Part shown: positions 59,822 to 64,000 of the stretch, piece by piece
Position numbering within the stretch: the stretch's first letter is position 1
Layout of the letters: each line of letters starts with the position of its first letter
DNA from: Ricinus communis
Taxonomy: Eukaryota > Streptophyta > Magnoliopsida > Malpighiales > Euphorbiaceae
Assembly (NCBI RefSeq): GCF_019578655.1
Contig: NC_063262.1
Coordinates: forward strand, 13,151,582 to 13,215,581
Direction of reading: 5' to 3'
DNA: 64,000 bases
Notes under the pieces: model-generated
The model's input: the letters and a program-made list of their open reading frames with translations, nothing else
Told to the model about the DNA's origin: nothing
Database searches by the model: none
Position numbers and translations under genes: made by a program

Positions 59822-61763
59822 CATTATTTCTAAAATTTACCTTTCCTCCATTAATTTTCTTTAAGTATGAAAAGGGGTTGGCCTTTCCAGTCATATACCT
59901 TGAGCATCCACTATCCACATACCAATTATCTTCTTTCAAGCTTGACTTGAAGCATACCTACAAGTGCAAAACTAAGTGTCTTTTATTTTAGGTACCTAAA
60001 ATATTTTGGGTCCTTGAGGGTTAGTCGTAGAAGTCTCTCCAAATTGGAGATGAGCCTTCCTAACATAGCAAAACACATTAATGTGCCCAAAGTTCGTGCA
60101 ATAGTGGCAGTAACATTAGGCTTGAATTTTCTTTTGTTCACATGTCTCTTTGCTTAAGGCTTAGGTCTCATCACATTCTATGCTTTATCATGCATACAAG
60201 AACATATTTTAGATGAGTGATGAGAAGTACGTTTCTTATATATGAATCCATGATTAGTATCTTTAGGCTTAGCTTTAGGAACATGTGGACCTCTTTCCTT
60301 TTTCTTAGGCTTAGCTTTGGCTTCTTTTCAACACCCTCAATTGAAGAGATTCATGGTATTCAAGCCTTTACAAATTTAGATATAGGAGGAGATGAGGTAG
60401 ATGATTAGAGTCTAATTCGTATTGGACGAAGGGAGGCCTTTGAGACACAATGAATATATCCAAGGCTTCAATTGAGCTTCTTAATTCCTCAACCTCTAGT
60501 TTTAAAGAATCATTTTCTTTTTAAAGAGATTTTAGGGATGAGGTTTGAGATGAAAGCTCACTTAAAGATTTCTTTAAGTTATCATTTAAAGAAGTTAGTA
60601 AAGAAATTTATTTTTAAAGTTTATTTAAATCTTGCTCAAACTTAAAGTCTTTTTTTTTTATAAATCTTCATCTTCAAATGATATTTTTTACACTTTAAAT
60701 TCATGGCTTCAAGGAGTTCATCTTCATCCATATAATGCATGCCATTTTCACAATCTAAATCATCATATGAGTGGGATATGGAACATACGTCATTAGAGCC
60801 ATCTTCACATGCCACAAAGCATAGGTTGGTCACTTCTTCTTCATCTTCACTTAATGAAGAGTTATCCCAAGTAGCTTTAAATGCTTTCTTCTTTTCCTTC
60901 TCCTTCTCAAACTTCTTCTTACTTTTGCTCTTAAAGTAATCGGCCTTGATATGCCCTTGCTTCCCACATCCATGGCAAGTGAGGTCACTTTTCTTCTTCT
61001 TGCTATCCTTGAAGCTTGAGGTGGACTTAGAGGATGACTTCTTAAAGGGCCTCTTCTCCCACTTTATATTCTTTATTATCTCATTGACTCTCCTAGAGAT
61101 CATAGTCAATTCTTTATCCTCATCTTCACTAGATTCGGATGCACTAGAATTATCACTCTCTTGTAGCCTTATGGAGCTTTTGGAGCTAAAGGCTTCCTCT
61201 TTACTTCTTCTTCTTTTTCTTGCTCTTCCTTTTTCTTAAGAGTTATCTCATGGGTAAGTCGCTTGGCAATGAGCTCATCTGTTGACACCTTCCCCAAGTC
61301 CTCTTTTGCCTCTTCTATACTTGCCACTCTTAAACCATAGTCCTTGATAGGTAGGGCTTTAAGGATCTTGTTGTCGATGTCAACAAGCTCGTAATGCTTA
61401 CCCAAATTTCTTAGGTTATTGATGATTGTGAGAAGTCGATTAATCATGTCGGCAATGCTTTCATTTAGCTTCAACTTGAAAAATTTATACTCCATCACCA
61501 AGAGTTGGATTTTCTTAAATTTGACTTGCTTGGTACCCTTATGGTAGTTTTCCAAGGTCTTTCAAATCTTGTGGGCAGTAGGAAGATGTTAAACCCTTTC
61601 ATATTGCTCGTGAGATAGGGAACTAAGAAGGATGATCATGGCTATTTTATTCTTGTCATTTGCTCTTCTATGAGCATCCACCCATTCATCTCTATCAAGA
61701 GGAATGTCCATACCATCTTCTTGCATTTTTAGTGGCTTCCATTCCTTTCTAACACAATCTCAT
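59822..61763 (-). mobile_element. SIRE-like Ty1/copia gag-protease fragment
   Basis: On the minus strand in order: a gag segment DRDEWVDAHRRANDKNKIAM and SSLSHEQYERV (about 61700-61600), YHKGTKQVKFKKIQLLVMEY...ESIADMINRLLTIINNLRNLG (61555-61169), EAKEDLGKVSTDELIAKRLT, a zinc knuckle CHGCGKQGHIKADY (near 60950; last Cys now Tyr), an acidic/basic tail, and protease WYVDSGCSRYMTGKANPFSY near 59930-59830. The DSG triad is intact. It is cut in protease by A5 and at the gag N-terminus by A6. No LTR of its own is visible. Confidence 0.88.
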
Positions 61764-62618
61764 TATCAGCACCAATTTTTTAAATTTAGATATCGAGTGA
61801 ATTACAGAAAATTCGATGATGAAAGTTATTATCTTTCTTGAGTCTCGCAAGGTTGGGGATAAATGAATCCTAACTAAAGTTATGAGTAATTGAACCAAAA
61901 TTATTTTTTAAGATCAATTTGGACTAAATCACAGGAAAAAAAATTAAGTTTAAGGGTTGAAATTGTAGATTTTGAAAGTACATGAACTAAATTGCAAGAA
62001 ATTTCATAAATTTTTGGCCCTTGTGCCAAAGGCGATTGGTATTACACAGTTCTAATTGGCTCTTAATTGGCTTTCAACATTGTTTATGTGTATTTTTAAC
62101 TTAAAACATTATAAAAAAAAGTATTTTGGAAAATATTATTGATAAATTTTATTTTGGATATTAATTTAGCTGAACATCCTACAAATTAAAGGGTATTATT
62201 TTAGTTATCAATATTATCTAATTTATCTAGGGTTTCCTAAACCCTAGTACTAAAAATATAATATGATATTCTAAGTCGAGTCAGCAAATGTTAGCAATCA
62301 TTGGCTGTCCTTAACGATTATTAGCAATCACTGAAGAGTTTTTTTTAGTAGTCAATAAGGAAAGTCAGTAAGAAAGAACTCACTTTAGGAAACCCCTTTT
62401 TTAGAATAATAGAAGATTTTCATAAACATTTTCTCCAATCAAACACTAAATCAAACCCTAAAAGCACTAGATTCATATATAATCCTTGATTCTACCTCCT
62501 CATTATCTCTATAGATTCAAGAATCAATATAATACGGTAACAATCTGAGGGTTCCTAAATCCAGCATCATCAACATCTTCTTCTCTTTCTTTTTTTATGA
62601 GTTTAGAAATGTGATTGA
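61764..62618 (+). repeat. Family A LTR copy A6, 5' part only
   Basis: Starts TATCAGCACCAATTTTTTAA (mutated TGTCRMCACC) and follows A5 for about 850 bp through the GGCGATTGG motif region and CTAGGGTTTCCTAAACCCTAG, then stops where repeat C begins. Confidence 0.75.
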
Positions 62619-64000
62619 TGTGCGTAAAATACACACATCTAAATGGGGTTTTTAAGATTGATTTTATGGACATTTGGATGTGAATTGGTCTCAACACTCA
62701 CCTTATACATATGTTTGTGTGCATTAGGTCCAAAAAAGGTCAAAGGATGAAAAAGGAAAGAATTGGAGCATAATTGGACGTCAAAGTTGCCGAAACGAGC
62801 TAAGTACGAGCATGAGGAAGCTGAACATGGCCGTGTTGATCTCAACACTGGCCGTGTTCTCAACACGGTCACAAACATGGCTGTGTTACCAACACGGGAA
62901 CAAACACGGCCGTGTTGGACATCAAAGAAGAAGTAGATTTTAGGGAGCACGGCCACAGAGAGTAACACGACCAGGAACACCATCCCCGTGTTGGGAACAC
63001 GGCCGTGTTGGAGGCGACAGAGGGTATTAATTAAAAGAACGAAAAGAAGAGAAAGAGAGGAGGCTAGGGTTATAACGTCCCAGAACCCTAATTTTTCTCT
63101 CCCTAAGGGTTTTCTGAGCTGAGACCAAGGGAAAAGGAGACTTGGATCAAGGTTTCAATCAGATTTCCTTGAAGGATCGAAGATTAGGCAAGGTTCGTTG
63201 ATTGATTTTCAAATCGAGCAAGAGGAACAAGAATCGATTCAATTGGAGCAAAAGGATTTGGGGCTGTTTACTCTCATCCAAGGGTGTAATCGGGTTTTCT
63301 CTACCTTTGCTTATTGTTGTAATTGAATTCTTGTATATTTTGAGAATGAACATGATTAGCTAGATTGATTAAATCCATTGGGATTTCTTTACTATGTTGG
63401 CTTGATATTATATTGTTGGATTATTTGAGTTGGTTTTGTATTCTTCTTGTTTTCAGTATTAATAAGATTATGCATTATTCATGAGACGTTGTGAATTGTG
63501 ATGTTTAGATTGCTTTATGAGATTGAGAAATCCGTTTGGCAATTGAAATTTTGAATAGCAAGAACTGGTTAATAATCGCTTAGAGATAAGGATAATTAAC
63601 TAGCCGGATTAAGAATTAACAAAGCTTAATAGAGGCGGATTAAAGCTTAATGCTAATTTAAGAATCAATCGTTAGGAAGAGATTCCAACTTTAGGTTATT
63701 AGGTTTAGGAATTCGGTTATCTCGAGAGAGAAACCGAATTGATTAAGAATAAATCACGGGTAGCATAATTAGACTCACCGATCCTTTATCTTTTGTTTGA
63801 TTGCCAACTAGTTTAGATTCCCTTTGGGTTTGTCTTCTTATCTTGATTATTTCACTTATCAATTACTCCTGCATCTCCCTTAGAACTTAGCTCGTAGTTA
63901 ATAGTTAGTTTAGAATTTATTCATCATCCATTTTAGGTTAATATAACAAAGAACAAAGGAGTAACTCTGGGCTTTCACTTTCCCGAGGAATACGACCTTG
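62619..64000 (+). repeat. LTR-like repeat C, running off the right edge
   Basis: Starts TGTGCGTAAAATACACACAT at the end of A6. It contains eight or so variants of AACACGGCCGTGTTGG between 62826 and 63012, an AACCCTAATTT stretch, and near the edge TTTCCCGAGGAATACGACC, which resembles the ends of gypsy-type LTRs. No coding region is seen; the short minus frames are shadows. Its end, PBS and internal region lie outside the window, so the LTR call is provisional. Confidence 0.6.

Noticed and set aside
57800..62618. A complete LTR retrotransposon with A5 and A6 as its LTRs
   Set aside because: The interior coding is antisense to the LTRs, there is no PBS after A5, and A6 is only a partial LTR.
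1..64000. CRISPR arrays, phage, operons, toxin systems or biosynthetic gene clusters
   Set aside because: No regularly spaced identical repeats with unique spacers and no adjacent gene sets were found. The window is plant nuclear DNA dominated by retrotransposons.

Overview
The window is a gene-poor, AT-rich stretch of plant nuclear DNA, most likely from a eudicot. The evidence is a multi-exon gene with GT-AG introns and one GC-AG intron, an N-terminal organelle-targeting region on a bacterial-type enzyme, and dense plant-type Ty1/copia and Ty3/gypsy LTR retrotransposons, including a 5S-bearing Cassandra-type TRIM. The species cannot be fixed from the sequence.

From 898 to 18005 (minus strand) lie the first nine exons of a nuclear gene for organellar MnmG/GidA, the FAD enzyme that with MnmE modifies the wobble uridine of certain tRNAs. 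All nine exons join in frame (about 507 residues). The C-terminal exons lie beyond the left edge. The fourth intron is 7.3 kb, uses a GC donor, and carries an antisense copia array (about 10.77-15.44 kb).

From 19.3 to 24.4 kb is a decayed but well-bounded Tork/TNT1-like copia element on the minus strand, with LTRs, a 5-bp target-site duplication, PBS, gag, protease, integrase, RT and RNase H.

From 25.0 to 44.2 kb is a nested retrotransposon cluster built from two gypsy-type LTR families. Family A (about 2.0-2.1 kb, TGTCRMCACC start, Ogre/Tat-like gag and PBS) is present as A1 to A6. Family B (about 2.2-2.9 kb, TGTAATA start) follows a Ty3 integrase tail in one copy. A2 is inserted in A1, and a solo B LTR (B1) with a perfect ACTAG duplication is inserted in A2. 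B2 is interrupted by a hAT-like element holding its own tandem array.

From 44.2 to 57.8 kb is mostly AT-rich intergenic DNA holding a Cassandra TRIM with a partly duplicated 5S-like module (46773-47588), a family A fragment, three tandem copies of an unknown AT-rich unit (49.8-53.15 kb), and one small intronless gene (53778-54188, minus) for an unrecognised Ser/Pro-rich protein.

From 57.8 to 64.0 kb are two family A LTRs flanking a gag-protease fragment of a SIRE-like copia element in opposite orientation, then the start of a third LTR-type repeat (C) rich in CACGGCCGTG motifs and running off the right edge. Only two host genes have good support. Nearly everything else is transposon-derived or unannotatable AT-rich DNA, and no prokaryotic-style system, CRISPR array or gene cluster is visible.
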